Origin: Gracilaria caudata
Lineage: Eukaryota; Rhodophyta; Florideophyceae; Gracilariales; Gracilariaceae
DNA: 33,857 bases
Assembly (NCBI GenBank): GCA_030374735.1
Contig: JASCIV010000186.1
Location: forward strand, 1-33,857
Reading direction: 5' to 3'
The notes under the pieces are model-generated. The model had not been told where the DNA came from, did not search any database, and saw nothing but the letters and a program-made list of their open reading frames with translations. Shown in pieces: positions 19,333 through 27,595 of the stretch (its first letter is position 1; each line of letters opens with the position of its first letter). The position numbers and the translations under genes are program-made.

Positions 19333-20235
19333 TTATGTTGTTGCGCCTGCTGCGCTGCGAGAGCTGCTGCCGATCATCACGTACAGCGCGAGCAGCGCGC
19401 CCAGCGCGCAGCCCGCGCGAACGAGCCACGCGTTGAGCCACAGCGCGCCGAGCAGCAGCGCGGGCAACGCGAGCAACCACCACGCGGAGCACGCGCTCGC
19501 GTCGAACATATCTCTCCACTGCTGCGCGCGTCTCGAATTGGCATCTTCGTCACAAGCAAACACAAACGCACTACCGCGAGAACCAATGCCCAATCTCACG
19601 CGCTCGTCCAAGAACGGTGTACGAAGTCGCACGCTCGACGTGCCACCAAACTGGAACACGCACCCCAACAGTCGCAGTCGCGCGCGCTCAAACGTCACGC
19701 ACACCTCGTCGCTGCGCGCGGCCACGCGCGCCAGCCGCCCGCGTAACGCCACGCACGCGGGCAGCGCGGCGAGAATGCGGAAACACACCACGTTGACGAG
19801 CACGTCCGGCGGCAGAACGTGCTGGTACAGCCCGTCGCCACGCAGAAACAGCCGCGCCAGCGGCGTGCGGAACGCGCCGCCCGCGGCGGGCGCGCCGCGT
19901 CGCGCGCTGGCGTACAGTAACGAGTAATTGGCAAACAAAGCGCGCGCTTGCAGCGCGTCGGCGCGGTACGATCCGATGCGCGCGAGCGTGGCTATGGTGC
20001 GTTCCACCACGCGACGATGCGTCGCGGACAACGCGGCGCCGCTGTCGGTGCGCGAGGTGAGCGCGAGCAGCTGGCTCACCAACGCGCGCACGTCGGGCGG
20101 CGCGCTGGGCGATGTGTAGCGCGCGCTGCGCGAGGCGACGACGCTGCAACACGACGGGCGCGCCGCGTGCGGCGAGAATACGTGCTGCGAGCGCGCGCGC
20201 GCGAGCGGCGACGCGGGCGCGATGAACGCGCGCAT
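19333..20235 (-). CDS. plastid-lipid-associated protein (fibrillin/PAP) with C-terminal hydrophobic segments (300 aa)
   Basis: I choose ATG at 20235 because it gives MRAFIAPASPLARARS, a basic, Ser/Ala-rich transit-like start with Phe at position 4; an upstream in-frame ATG at 20340 (MAQRVFSS) would add 35 residues. The mature part has the PAP/fibrillin layout: a helical N-terminal region (VSQLLALTSRTDSG), the ANYSLLYAS strand, FLRGDGLYQHV, EVCVTFERARL, and the C-terminal signature FLDERVRLGIGSRGSAFVF, equivalent to LDExxRIxRGxxGxxFV. Family members bind lipids in plastoglobules and thylakoids. Unusual: after the fold come about 60 residues with two hydrophobic segments (WWLLALPALLLGALWL and CALGALLALYVMIG), suggesting membrane anchoring. 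Extremely GC-rich and intronless. Confidence 0.8.
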   Translation of the reverse strand: MRAFIAPASPLARARSQHVFSPHAARPSCCSVVASRSARYTSPSAPPDVRALVSQLLALTSRTDSGAALSATHRRVVERTIATLARIGSYRADALQARALFANYSLLYASARRGAPAAGGAFRTPLARLFLRGDGLYQHVLPPDVLVNVVCFRILAALPACVALRGRLARVAARSDEVCVTFERARLRLLGCVFQFGGTSSVRLRTPFLDERVRLGIGSRGSAFVFACDEDANSRRAQQWRDMFDASACSAWWLLALPALLLGALWLNAWLVRAGCALGALLALYVMIGSSSRSAAGATT

Positions 20236-20637
20236 TGTTGTTGTGTGTGTGCTGCCGAGCGGCGGGCGCTGGCGCCGACGCGCGATGGTGGGGGCGGGGG
20301 CGATGGAGATGATGAGGGAGGAGAACACGCGCTGAGCCATCTGCTGGGGAGCAGCGCGGAGATGCACAACTGTCGATTACGCGATGCACGTGGCACACGT
20401 ATTGTTGTACGCCACGTTGCAGTGCGCGCGCTCATCGCCAATACGCCGTCGACGGCGGCGCGCCATGCGCGCTTGTGTGCGATCGGCCACCGCCCGCGCT
20501 TCTCCCTCGCGCTCGCCGTTTCCCCCCACCTACCCGCTTGCCAGCTTTGTGTGCGCGCGTTTTCGACAGCACGCTCTCTGCCCGATTGTGTGTATCTGTT
20601 CTCTTTTTGACTGCGTGCTGTGTGCTTGTGCTGCGAG
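20236..20637. other. divergent promoter region, fibrillin / eS19
   Basis: GC-rich on the fibrillin side and pyrimidine-rich just before the eS19 start (ttctctttttgactgcg). It contains the alternative fibrillin ATG at 20340. No other gene is seen. Confidence 0.5.
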
Positions 20638-21191
20638 ATGGCGGCGAACGGATGCACGGTGAAGGACGTGCCGCCCGCGGAGTTCATCACCACGTACGCG
20701 GCGTACCTCAAGCGCGTGGGGCTGGTGGAGTTGCCGCCGTGGGTGGACACCGTCAAGACCGCGCCCAGCAAGGAGCTGGCGCCGTACGACCAGGACTGGC
20801 TCTACATCAGGATCGGTAAGTGCCTTGCCTACCTAGAACAAAAAAAAACTCGCGCCCCCATCCATATGACTCACACATCTTTTTTCTTTTTTTTGTTGTT
20901 GTTGTTGTTGTTGTGCGATGTTTTTGGGCAGCGTCCATTGCGAGGAAGATCTACATCCGAGGCGGCATTGGCACGGGCGAGTTTAGAAAGATCTACGGTA
21001 CTCGTCAGCGACGAGGCATGAAGCCGTCGCGCAGTTCAAAGGCTGCGGGCGGCTTGATTCGAAACGCGTTGCAACAGCTTGAGCGACTGGGTGTGATTGA
21101 GAAGGACCCGCGCGGTGGTCGACGACTCACCACAAAGGGTCAGGCCGAGATGGACACGCAAGCGGCGCAATGTCTAAGTCTCAACGCGTAG
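20638..21191 (+). CDS. RPS19: 40S ribosomal protein eS19 (145 aa), one intron
   Basis: Exon 1 is 20638-20815, intron 20816-20931 (116 nt, gtaagt...gcag, with T runs and a TTG repeat as polypyrimidine tract), exon 2 20932-21191. The join gives DWLYIRIASIARKIYIRGG, the diagnostic eS19 segment, and a total of 145 aa, the same as human. Other blocks: TVKDVPPAEFITTYAAYLK, IYGTRQRRGMKPS, LIRNALQQLE and VEKD-like IEKDPRGGRRLTTKGQ. It is part of the 40S head and is needed for 18S rRNA 3' maturation. Its stop is only 107 bases from the kinase stop, so the 3' UTRs probably overlap. Confidence 0.97.
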
Positions 21192-21298
21192 ATGGCGTTC
21201 AGAGTATAAAAAAAAACATCTACTTTACAAAACTGTTTGTGCTTTTGTGTGCAACAGCGCTATGTACAACACAACAAAAGGGGCAGTGCTAGCGAACG

Positions 21299-22465
21299 CT
21301 ACCCTTTTTCTCGGAACCATCGGTGATCGAGCGCCTGTTTTGCGGTCAGTCGCTGCTTCTCGTTCACGTTGAGCAGCCCGCGCAGCAGATGTCTCACGCT
21401 CTGCGACGCGTTTGGAATGCTGCTTTCGAAGCGAAACTCGCCCTTCCTGGCGTGCAGCACGATTTGCGACGGCGACTTGCCCGCAAACGGCATGCGCCCG
21501 CCGCTGAGTAGCATGAACAGAATCACGCCGCACGACCACATGTCCACCGCCGTGCCGTAGCGCGCCTCGAAAATCTCGGGCGCCACAAAGCCCGGGCTGC
21601 CCACCGCGCTGGTGTACACGTCGTGGTGGTCGCCGGGCGCGCAGCGCTGTCGCTCGTTGTCGGGCACAAAGTTGGACAGCCCAAAATCGCTCAGCTTCAC
21701 GCGCGCGTCCAGCGGCTTGAGCGCTGTGAGCAGACAGTTGTCCGGTTTGAGGTCGCGGTGCACGGTGTGCATGTCGTGAAGGTACTCTACGCCGCACAGA
21801 ATGTCGCGCATGAGATGACGCGCCACGCTCTCGCACAGCCGCGCGTTGGTGCGCGAGATGAGGTCGGAAAGCGTGCCGCCTTGGATGTATTCCATCACGA
21901 TGCGCGTGCGTAGACGGTTGTCAAACACGTCGTAGCATTGCACAATGTTTGGATGCGACAGCGACTGCATGATCTTCACCTCGCGCTCAAAGTACTTTCG
22001 CTCGGACGGCGGCGCGTTGCTCTTCTCGATCAGTTTGATGGCCACCTGCTGCCCGTTGTGCATGTCGTTGCCAAGCACCACGCGCGCAAACGCGCCCTTG
22101 CTGATGAGCGTGTTCATGGTGTAGTGCATCTCCAGCACCGATTTGCTGGCGCGACTGAGCCACGCGCTCCATCTGGCAAACGATTTGTCGTCCAACGCGC
22201 TCAGCAACATCACGCGCCGCTTCCTTCTCTGGCTGTCCAGAATGTAGATGGCGAGCTTTCTGTCGTCGCTGCTGGGCTCTATCACGTTGCCGGCAATGTC
22301 GAACGACCAAATCACCTCGCCGTACGGCCCCTTGGCCAGACTGAGTCGCGTGCCCTCCAGCCGAGCGTACCGCACCGCCTTGATGGGAATGAACGCCAGC
22401 GGACGCGAATCCTGCCGAAGATAACCGGCTCGAAGTCCCACTATGCCGTACCTCAAATGTGACAT
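21299..22465 (-). CDS. PH-domain CAMK-like serine/threonine kinase (388 aa)
   Basis: The first in-frame ATG is 22465; the frame is open for 133 more codons upstream but without ATG. Residues about 12-108 have PH-domain character: GYLRQDS start, YARLEGTRLSLAK, and a final W helix (SFARWSAWLSRAS). The kinase domain spans about 116-386: Lys144 in VAIKL, HRDLKPDN with Asp238, LSDFGLSN with Asp260, VGSPGFVAPE, DMWSCGVILFMLLSGG, and a CAMK-type ending (QALDHRWF). The Gly-rich loop is ISKGAFARVV, lacking the first glycine of GxGxxG. The activation segment carries an insert with His and Asp residues (APGDHHDVYTSAV). Expected role: lipid- or membrane-recruited Ser/Thr kinase; substrate unknown. PH upstream of a CAMK-like domain differs from AKT (AGC class). 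Confidence 0.88.
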   Translation of the reverse strand: MSHLRYGIVGLRAGYLRQDSRPLAFIPIKAVRYARLEGTRLSLAKGPYGEVIWSFDIAGNVIEPSSDDRKLAIYILDSQRRKRRVMLLSALDDKSFARWSAWLSRASKSVLEMHYTMNTLISKGAFARVVLGNDMHNGQQVAIKLIEKSNAPPSERKYFEREVKIMQSLSHPNIVQCYDVFDNRLRTRIVMEYIQGGTLSDLISRTNARLCESVARHLMRDILCGVEYLHDMHTVHRDLKPDNCLLTALKPLDARVKLSDFGLSNFVPDNERQRCAPGDHHDVYTSAVGSPGFVAPEIFEARYGTAVDMWSCGVILFMLLSGGRMPFAGKSPSQIVLHARKGEFRFESSIPNASQSVRHLLRGLLNVNEKQRLTAKQALDHRWFREKG

Positions 22466-23101
22466 GGAGACAACAACCCAACCGCGCCGTTCATTATCCG
22501 CGAACGCGCGCGTTTGTTTTTTTCTTGTATAATGTGCGCGCAACAAACAAAAAAAGACGATGGATGGGTGTGTGCACGACGTTTGCGGCAGCTCGCGGGT
22601 TCGAAGAAGAAGGAGCACCGAACGGACGCCGCGTGCGCTGTTGTGCTTTTTTTTTTTCTCTCTTTTTGCTGCTGGGTTGCGCGCAGTCGCGCAGTTTCGC
22701 GCAGAGTGGGGGGGGCGGGCTGGCGGCTGGCGGCTGGCGGCTGGCGCGACGGATACGTTGGCGCGACGCGTTGTTTTGTTGGCGAGCGCATGCCGCGAGG
22801 CTGTGCAGCTTGCAGCTGTGGGCGCGCGTGGGCGCGCGTTGGGTAAAAATTTGCAGCTGCCCAATGGTTGCGCGGCGCGCGTGGGGGGCGCTGTTTTTTT
22901 TCGCCACCGGTGCTTTTGCGTGTGTGTCGTACGCGCGCGCGCGCGCCGCTGTATTTTTTTTTTTTGGGCTGGTGTGGCGGCGACGGCGGCGGCGATGATG
23001 ATGCGGGGCGCGCGCGCGCGGGACGGACACGCGGGACGGACGTGTGGGACGGACGCGCGGCGCGCGGTTTGTACGACGGTGACGACGGTGTGCTTTGCGC
23101 G
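22466..23101. other. divergent promoter region, kinase / OB-fold gene, with tandem repeats
   Basis: Outward-facing genes flank it. It holds homopolymer T tracts (about 22649-22659 and 22954-22966), a four-copy CTGGCGG heptamer near 22717-22745, alternating CG runs, and three 13-nt GGGACGGAC units at 23020-23058. No protein-like frame is convincing. Confidence 0.5.
23020..23058. repeat. three tandem 13-nt repeats (GGGACGGACnnnn)
   Basis: Copies at 23020-23032, 23033-23045 and 23046-23058 share GGGACGGAC and vary in the last four bases. They lie about 45 bases before the OB-fold start codon. Confidence 0.9.
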
Positions 23102-23708
23102 ATGAGTGTGCCGAGGAATCGGTTGCAGGTTTGTGCGTTGTGTGCTGTGTTGCGGCGAGAGACGCGCTCTGTTTTGAGGGGGGCTGGTGAGGCTGACGTG
23201 CTTTTTGTTTTTGTTTGTTTGTGTGTTGCTCAGATTCGAAACTGGAGCAGATGGCGCCGGGGTTGAGCGCGCAGAAGCTGGTGGTGAAGGTGCTGAGCAA
23301 GACCACTGTGGCTCAACGCGTGCACAAGAACGGCAGCCAACGCGTTTTCGAGCACGTGCTGGTGGCAGATGACAGCGGCGCCATGCTACTCAACGCGCAC
23401 GACGGTATGTTGCATATGGCATAGACATATTATCTTCATTGTGTACTGTTTTTTTTTTGTTCTCTTTACTGACGCCGCAGTCGCTTCCGGCGCGTTTTTT
23501 TTTTTGCACAGAGCTTTGCGCTAAACTCGTCGTGGGTCAAGTGGTGGAGCTGCACAACGTGCGCGTGAAGCTCGTGAACGACTGCATGCGACTGACCATG
23601 GATAAGTGGGCGTCGGTGCACGCCAGCTTCCGCGCCATTCCGCAACCGGTGCAAAGCGATCCCAACTTCTCGCAAGTGGTTTATAGACAACTCTCGGCGG
23701 GCTCGTAG
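23102..23708 (+). CDS. plant-type OB-fold nucleic-acid-binding protein (132 aa), two introns
   Basis: Exons 23102-23132, 23234-23404 and 23512-23708; introns of 101 nt (gtgcgt...tcag) and 107 nt (gtatgt...acag). This model reads MSVPRNRLQVYSKLEQMAPG then LVVKVLSKTTV. The stretch VYSKLEQMAPG aligns with the VFTKVDQLRPG start I recall for Arabidopsis At4g28440-type proteins, which is why I chose the 23132 donor. Later family blocks: EHVLVADDSGAMLLNAHDE, LVVGQVVELHNVRVKLVND and MRLTMDKWASV. The fold resembles the SOSS-B/RPA single-strand-binding OB domain; a direct function for the plant group is poorly known. A start at ATG 23251 with a 5'-UTR intron is the alternative. Total length and phases are consistent. 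Confidence 0.78.
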
Positions 23709-24208
23709 CGCGCTGCATCGTAAACAGAACACGCAACCGTTGCTGCTTGTACCGTAGATAGCTTACAACCGTTGTGCGGCGCTGTGTGCTGCAGCAGGGC
23801 TGCGTTCGGGTCGCCGTGAATTTGTTGCGCTAGATATAAGAGCTTCTTCTTTGCACGCAGTCTGCTATATCCATTTGCAGCAGGGGCTGCGGTGGAGCGC
23901 CGATTTTTGGATGCGGCCCGCTTCTGTGTTTGACACGTACCGTCGCGCTGTATGATACAAGCGCATAATGTTACGGATACAGTTCGCGTCGCGTTCACCC
24001 CCAGCGCGCAATCTCGATGCGCCTTGCGCGCCCCACCTTCATCCGCACCACCCCGCACGCGGCTGCCCCGTCCGCGCTGCCCATCCTCTCAGTCCGCCTT
24101 TGCACCAGTTGAGCGCATCCATTTCGAATCGAATCCATTCCTTGTCTGCCCCTTTTGCATCGCCATTGCCCCGTTGTCCCGCCAATTCGCCCATTTTGTT
24201 TGTGGTCC
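23709..24208. other. spacer between OB-fold gene and ABC permease; permease promoter
   Basis: Contains the OB gene 3' UTR and, on the right, a C-rich leader before the permease ATG. A TATA-like string (gatataaga) lies at about 23833-23841. No other gene is seen. Confidence 0.45.
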
Positions 24209-26380
24209 ATGGCCGCGTTCGTGAATTGCACCCCACTCACCCATTCCTGCTTCACGCCCTCATCGTCGCGCCATCGGTGCCGAACATCGCCTGTTTTCCG
24301 ACCGCGTGTTCACACCACCCCATGGCGACGGAGAGATCACCCGTCTGGTGTGCGCATGAGCAGCAGCAATGACAAACCCGACGCCAGAGCGCCCAGCGAG
24401 GACGAGTTGCTCGAACAAGATCAAATTCGCGACGAAGAAGCGGATGAAACGTTTGTTCTCGAAGACGATTCGCACATGGAAGATGACATTCTCGTCGAAT
24501 CGGATGATGATGACAGACGCGTCATTTACAACAAGCTGCCTTCTCCCGAGGCTCTGTTCAAAACGTCATATCTCACCGATGTGCTGATTGTGTTTGCGAT
24601 TGTGGCCATTGTGTACGGACTCGTGTTCACGACCGGAAGTCTGTTCTCGTCCGCTCCATACTCTGCTTTGGTCATTGACACATCTCTCAGCGTGTTGCCC
24701 TGGTACGCCGCGCAGTCTCTCACGCGCATGGTGGCCGGCTACGTCGTATCCTTAGTTTTCTCGCTTAGCTACGCGTACGTAGCGTACCGCATCAAGTTTG
24801 CAGCCAGATTGCTCATGCTCGTCATCGACGTGCTGCAATCCATTCCATTGCTCTCATTCCTTCCCGGCGTGGTGCTCGGTTTGATCGCCATCTTTCCCGG
24901 CGCCCGAATCGGCGTGGAATTGGCGGCCGTGTTGCTGTTGTTCACTAGCATGGCGTGGAATATGCTGCTTGGCTTTTATCAGAGTCTCAGTTGTATTCCA
25001 CACGATCTGCAGGACGTGTCCAACACGTTCCGATTGTCGCCGTGGAAACGCTTCTGGGTGCTGGAGTTGCCGGCGGGCGCAATTGGGCTTGTGTGGAATT
25101 CGATCATCTCGGTGGCTGGCGGATGGTTCTTTCTGATTTCGATTGAGAGCTTTGAACTGGGCAATCGCGATTTCAAACTACCGGGCATCGGCTCTTATCT
25201 GGCGGTGGCGGCAGAGACTTCCAATTATGCGGCCATCTTTGCGGGCCTGTTGGTTATCATTGCCATCATTGTGGTGATTGATTTCTTGTTGTGGAGACCG
25301 TTGATAGCTTGGTCATCCAAGTTTACGTATGGATCTTCAAATGAAGAAAGTCGACCGCGTTCGATTGTGCTCAACACGTTTCAAAAGTCGGTGCTGATGA
25401 GAAAGGTTCACTCTACGTTCATCGCGCCCGCGTGGGAGAACTTTGTGAACGTCAACTTCAGAAACGCTGCAACCGGCGAGCTCGTGTCGCGCGCCGAAAC
25501 GAACAAATACACAACAAGCAAGGACGCATCAAGTTCGGCGTATCTCGAAGGAAACGGCGGTGCGTTTATTATCTCCGCGCTACGAGTTTGCATGCGAGTG
25601 TTTGCGAATGCGAGTGAGATTGTGTGGCCGGTTGCGGCGCGAATACTTCCCGGCTTGCTGTTGGCGGGTAGTTGCGTGGGGATTGGATATGGTGTATGGC
25701 AGGCGGCTCAACTAGTGAACGCGCTTGCATGGGAGTCGTGGCTGTCGATTGGCACGGCGGCTGTGGCCACGTTTGGAAGAGTGCTGGCAGCATTGGCACT
25801 TTCGTTGTTGTGGACGGTGCCGGCGGGCGTGGCGATCGGCAGGAATGCAAAGCTTTCGGCGACGGTGCAACCGATTGTGCAGATTGCGGCGTCGGTACCG
25901 GCCACGGCGCTGTTCCCGTTTCTGCTGCTGTTTCTGGCGCGACTGGGCGGCGGACTGCAGATTGGATCGGTGGCGCTGATGATGTTGGGCACCATGTGGT
26001 ACGTTTTGTTTAATGTGATTGCTGGCGCTCAGGCGATTCCGTCCGAGCTGTTTGATGTGGATAGTGTGTACAACAAGGAGGGCGTTTGGAAACGATGGAA
26101 GAATTTGGTGTTGCCGGGCATCTTTCCGTACTTGATCACCGGCGTGGTGACGGCTGTGGGAGGCGCGTGGAACGCGTCGATTGTTTCGGAGTACGTGGTG
26201 TTCCAGGGGGGGGTGCTCAAGACGCACGGGCTGGGCGCACTGATTTCGGAGGCGGCTGCGAGCGGGAATTACGCGCTGCTGCTGGCCGGCACGGTGGTGA
26301 TGAGCGTGCTGGTGCTACTGACCAACAAGTTTGTGTGGGGGCCCCTGTACCGGCTGGCGGAGACCAAGTACCGCATGTAA
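24209..26380 (+). CDS. duplicated ABC importer permease, NitT/TauT class, probably plastid-targeted (723 aa)
   Basis: ATG 24209 is in good context (tccATGg) and gives MAAFVNCTPLTHSCF followed by a Ser/Thr/Arg/Pro-rich, acid-free stretch to about residue 49, a plastid-transit-like leader; the next Met (24356) begins an acidic soluble segment. After it come two BPD_transp_1-type permease halves in one chain, each with about six hydrophobic helices. Half 1 has its EAA-type cytoplasmic loop near 267-300 (DVSNTFRLSPWKRFWVLELP), half 2 near 611-640 (KEGVWKRWKNLVLPGIFPY), joined by a polar linker around 375-450. This matches the bacterial duplicated anion-transport permease type (COG4986-like), related to NitT/TauT permeases. 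It would need an ATPase and a substrate-binding protein, neither present here. Substrate unknown. Intronless; cyanobacterial or other bacterial origin inferred. Confidence 0.82.
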   Translation: MAAFVNCTPLTHSCFTPSSSRHRCRTSPVFRPRVHTTPWRRRDHPSGVRMSSSNDKPDARAPSEDELLEQDQIRDEEADETFVLEDDSHMEDDILVESDDDDRRVIYNKLPSPEALFKTSYLTDVLIVFAIVAIVYGLVFTTGSLFSSAPYSALVIDTSLSVLPWYAAQSLTRMVAGYVVSLVFSLSYAYVAYRIKFAARLLMLVIDVLQSIPLLSFLPGVVLGLIAIFPGARIGVELAAVLLLFTSMAWNMLLGFYQSLSCIPHDLQDVSNTFRLSPWKRFWVLELPAGAIGLVWNSIISVAGGWFFLISIESFELGNRDFKLPGIGSYLAVAAETSNYAAIFAGLLVIIAIIVVIDFLLWRPLIAWSSKFTYGSSNEESRPRSIVLNTFQKSVLMRKVHSTFIAPAWENFVNVNFRNAATGELVSRAETNKYTTSKDASSSAYLEGNGGAFIISALRVCMRVFANASEIVWPVAARILPGLLLAGSCVGIGYGVWQAAQLVNALAWESWLSIGTAAVATFGRVLAALALSLLWTVPAGVAIGRNAKLSATVQPIVQIAASVPATALFPFLLLFLARLGGGLQIGSVALMMLGTMWYVLFNVIAGAQAIPSELFDVDSVYNKEGVWKRWKNLVLPGIFPYLITGVVTAVGGAWNASIVSEYVVFQGGVLKTHGLGALISEAAASGNYALLLAGTVVMSVLVLLTNKFVWGPLYRLAETKYRM

Positions 26381-26406
26381 CGCGCACTGTTGGGGGGGTG
26401 GGGGCG

Positions 26407-27213
26407 TCAGGCTGAGAGCTGCTTAACCAGCGCGTCGAACAGCTGCTCGGGGAAGTAAAGCGCGCTCGCCACCAACGCCTGGCGCTGCGGCGGCAACAGC
26501 TGCTGCGCGCGCAGCATGTACACAAAGCGCAGCGCGGTGAACGCGGACAGGTCGTGTCCGCACCGCAGCACCGCGAACAGCTCGCACAGCACGCCCACGC
26601 GCGGGCACTCGCTCTGCAACGCAAACGGCAGCACAAACATCAACGCCGCGTTGTGCGCGTCCATCCACATCATGTCCAACACGCGCAGCAGCGAGCTCCA
26701 CCACTGCGACGCGCCGCGCGCGTCGTCGTAAACTCGCCACAACAGCGCGTACGCCAACGCAATCGCATGCCACTGCACGGGCGCGCGTTGCTGTAGACTG
26801 CGACGTACGTGTCGCGGCATCCACTCCGTGCACACGTCCGCGTCGACGCGGCTCAACGGCGACGCGCTCATCTCGCGCAGACGCGCGCGCAGCGGCGCCA
26901 ACACATCGGGCGCGCCGCGCGCGGCGGCGTGAAACAAGACGCTGTCGAGCGCGGCGAGGCGCATCAGCAATGCCGCGGTGCGACGCGTCTCGTGCTGCGG
27001 CGCGTCGCGTAACGCGCACAGCCACGTCTGGCAGCGCGCCACCGCGCGCGCCGGCAACGACGCGCCGTCGCGGCGATGCGGCGGCGGCGGCAGCGACGCG
27101 CGGGGCAGCGCGAGCGACCACAGGTGGCGCGCGGCGCGCGTGGGACGCAGCTCGGGGGGGAGGCGTTTCAAGTGCGTTGCCAGTCGCGCCGACAGCGGAT
27201 GAGCGGTGCTCAT
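26407..27213 (-). CDS. unrecognised alpha-helical protein (268 aa)
   Basis: The first in-frame ATG is 27213 (MSTAHPLSARLATHLKRLP). The product is very Ala/Leu/Arg-rich in the first half. The second half looks conserved in type, with aromatic-rich helices such as ASQWWSSLLRVLDMMWMDAHN, FVLPFALQSECPRVGVLC and FTALRFVYMLRAQQLLP. It is predicted all-helical, possibly a HEAT-like scaffold fragment. No signal peptide or clear transmembrane segment. It ends 27 bases from the ABC permease stop (convergent) and diverges from the hydrolase gene. I do not recognise the family. Its length without stops in GC-rich DNA alone would be weak evidence, but the W/M/F-rich second half argues for a real gene. Confidence 0.6.
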   Translation of the reverse strand: MSTAHPLSARLATHLKRLPPELRPTRAARHLWSLALPRASLPPPPHRRDGASLPARAVARCQTWLCALRDAPQHETRRTAALLMRLAALDSVLFHAAARGAPDVLAPLRARLREMSASPLSRVDADVCTEWMPRHVRRSLQQRAPVQWHAIALAYALLWRVYDDARGASQWWSSLLRVLDMMWMDAHNAALMFVLPFALQSECPRVGVLCELFAVLRCGHDLSAFTALRFVYMLRAQQLLPPQRQALVASALYFPEQLFDALVKQLSA

Positions 27214-27595
27214 GCGGGCGTGCGCCTCGTCGCGGCTGCCGGGAGTTGAGCTGCGCTGGCAGGGTGGCACGCAGATTCGCGCTCAAGTGGAATCTTCGCT
27301 GCGCGCGCGTGCGCCGGACGGCTGTGGTTGCTCTCCAGCCGCGGTGAGAAGGCGGCTTTTTTTTGCCGTTTCGCGGCGCGTGTGCAATGGCGAACGGCGA
27401 ATCTTTGGCATGCGAGCTGCGCTTCATAGACAGCCGCGTGTGCGTGGTGTTCAGAAATTCGGCGAGTGCATCTCGCGTCACGGGCTGTTGTCGCTGTGTG
27501 CTCTTTTCTCGCTTGCGGCTGGCGGCTTAAGACGGCGCGGGGCTGCAGACGCGCGCTGATCTGGCTGCGCGGATGCTGAGTGAGCAGTTGTGAAC
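27214..27595. other. divergent promoter region, helical protein / alpha-beta hydrolase
   Basis: GC-rich on the left. A T tract lies at about 27357-27364. No gene is recognisable. Confidence 0.5.

Noticed and set aside
22466..22864. 133-codon upstream extension of the kinase
   Set aside because: No ATG in the extension; it is basic low-complexity sequence in GC-rich promoter DNA.
22494..23306. 270-codon minus-strand frame over the kinase/OB promoter
   Set aside because: Composed of Arg/Ala/Pro/His repeats typical of translated CG runs, and overlaps OB exons antisense.
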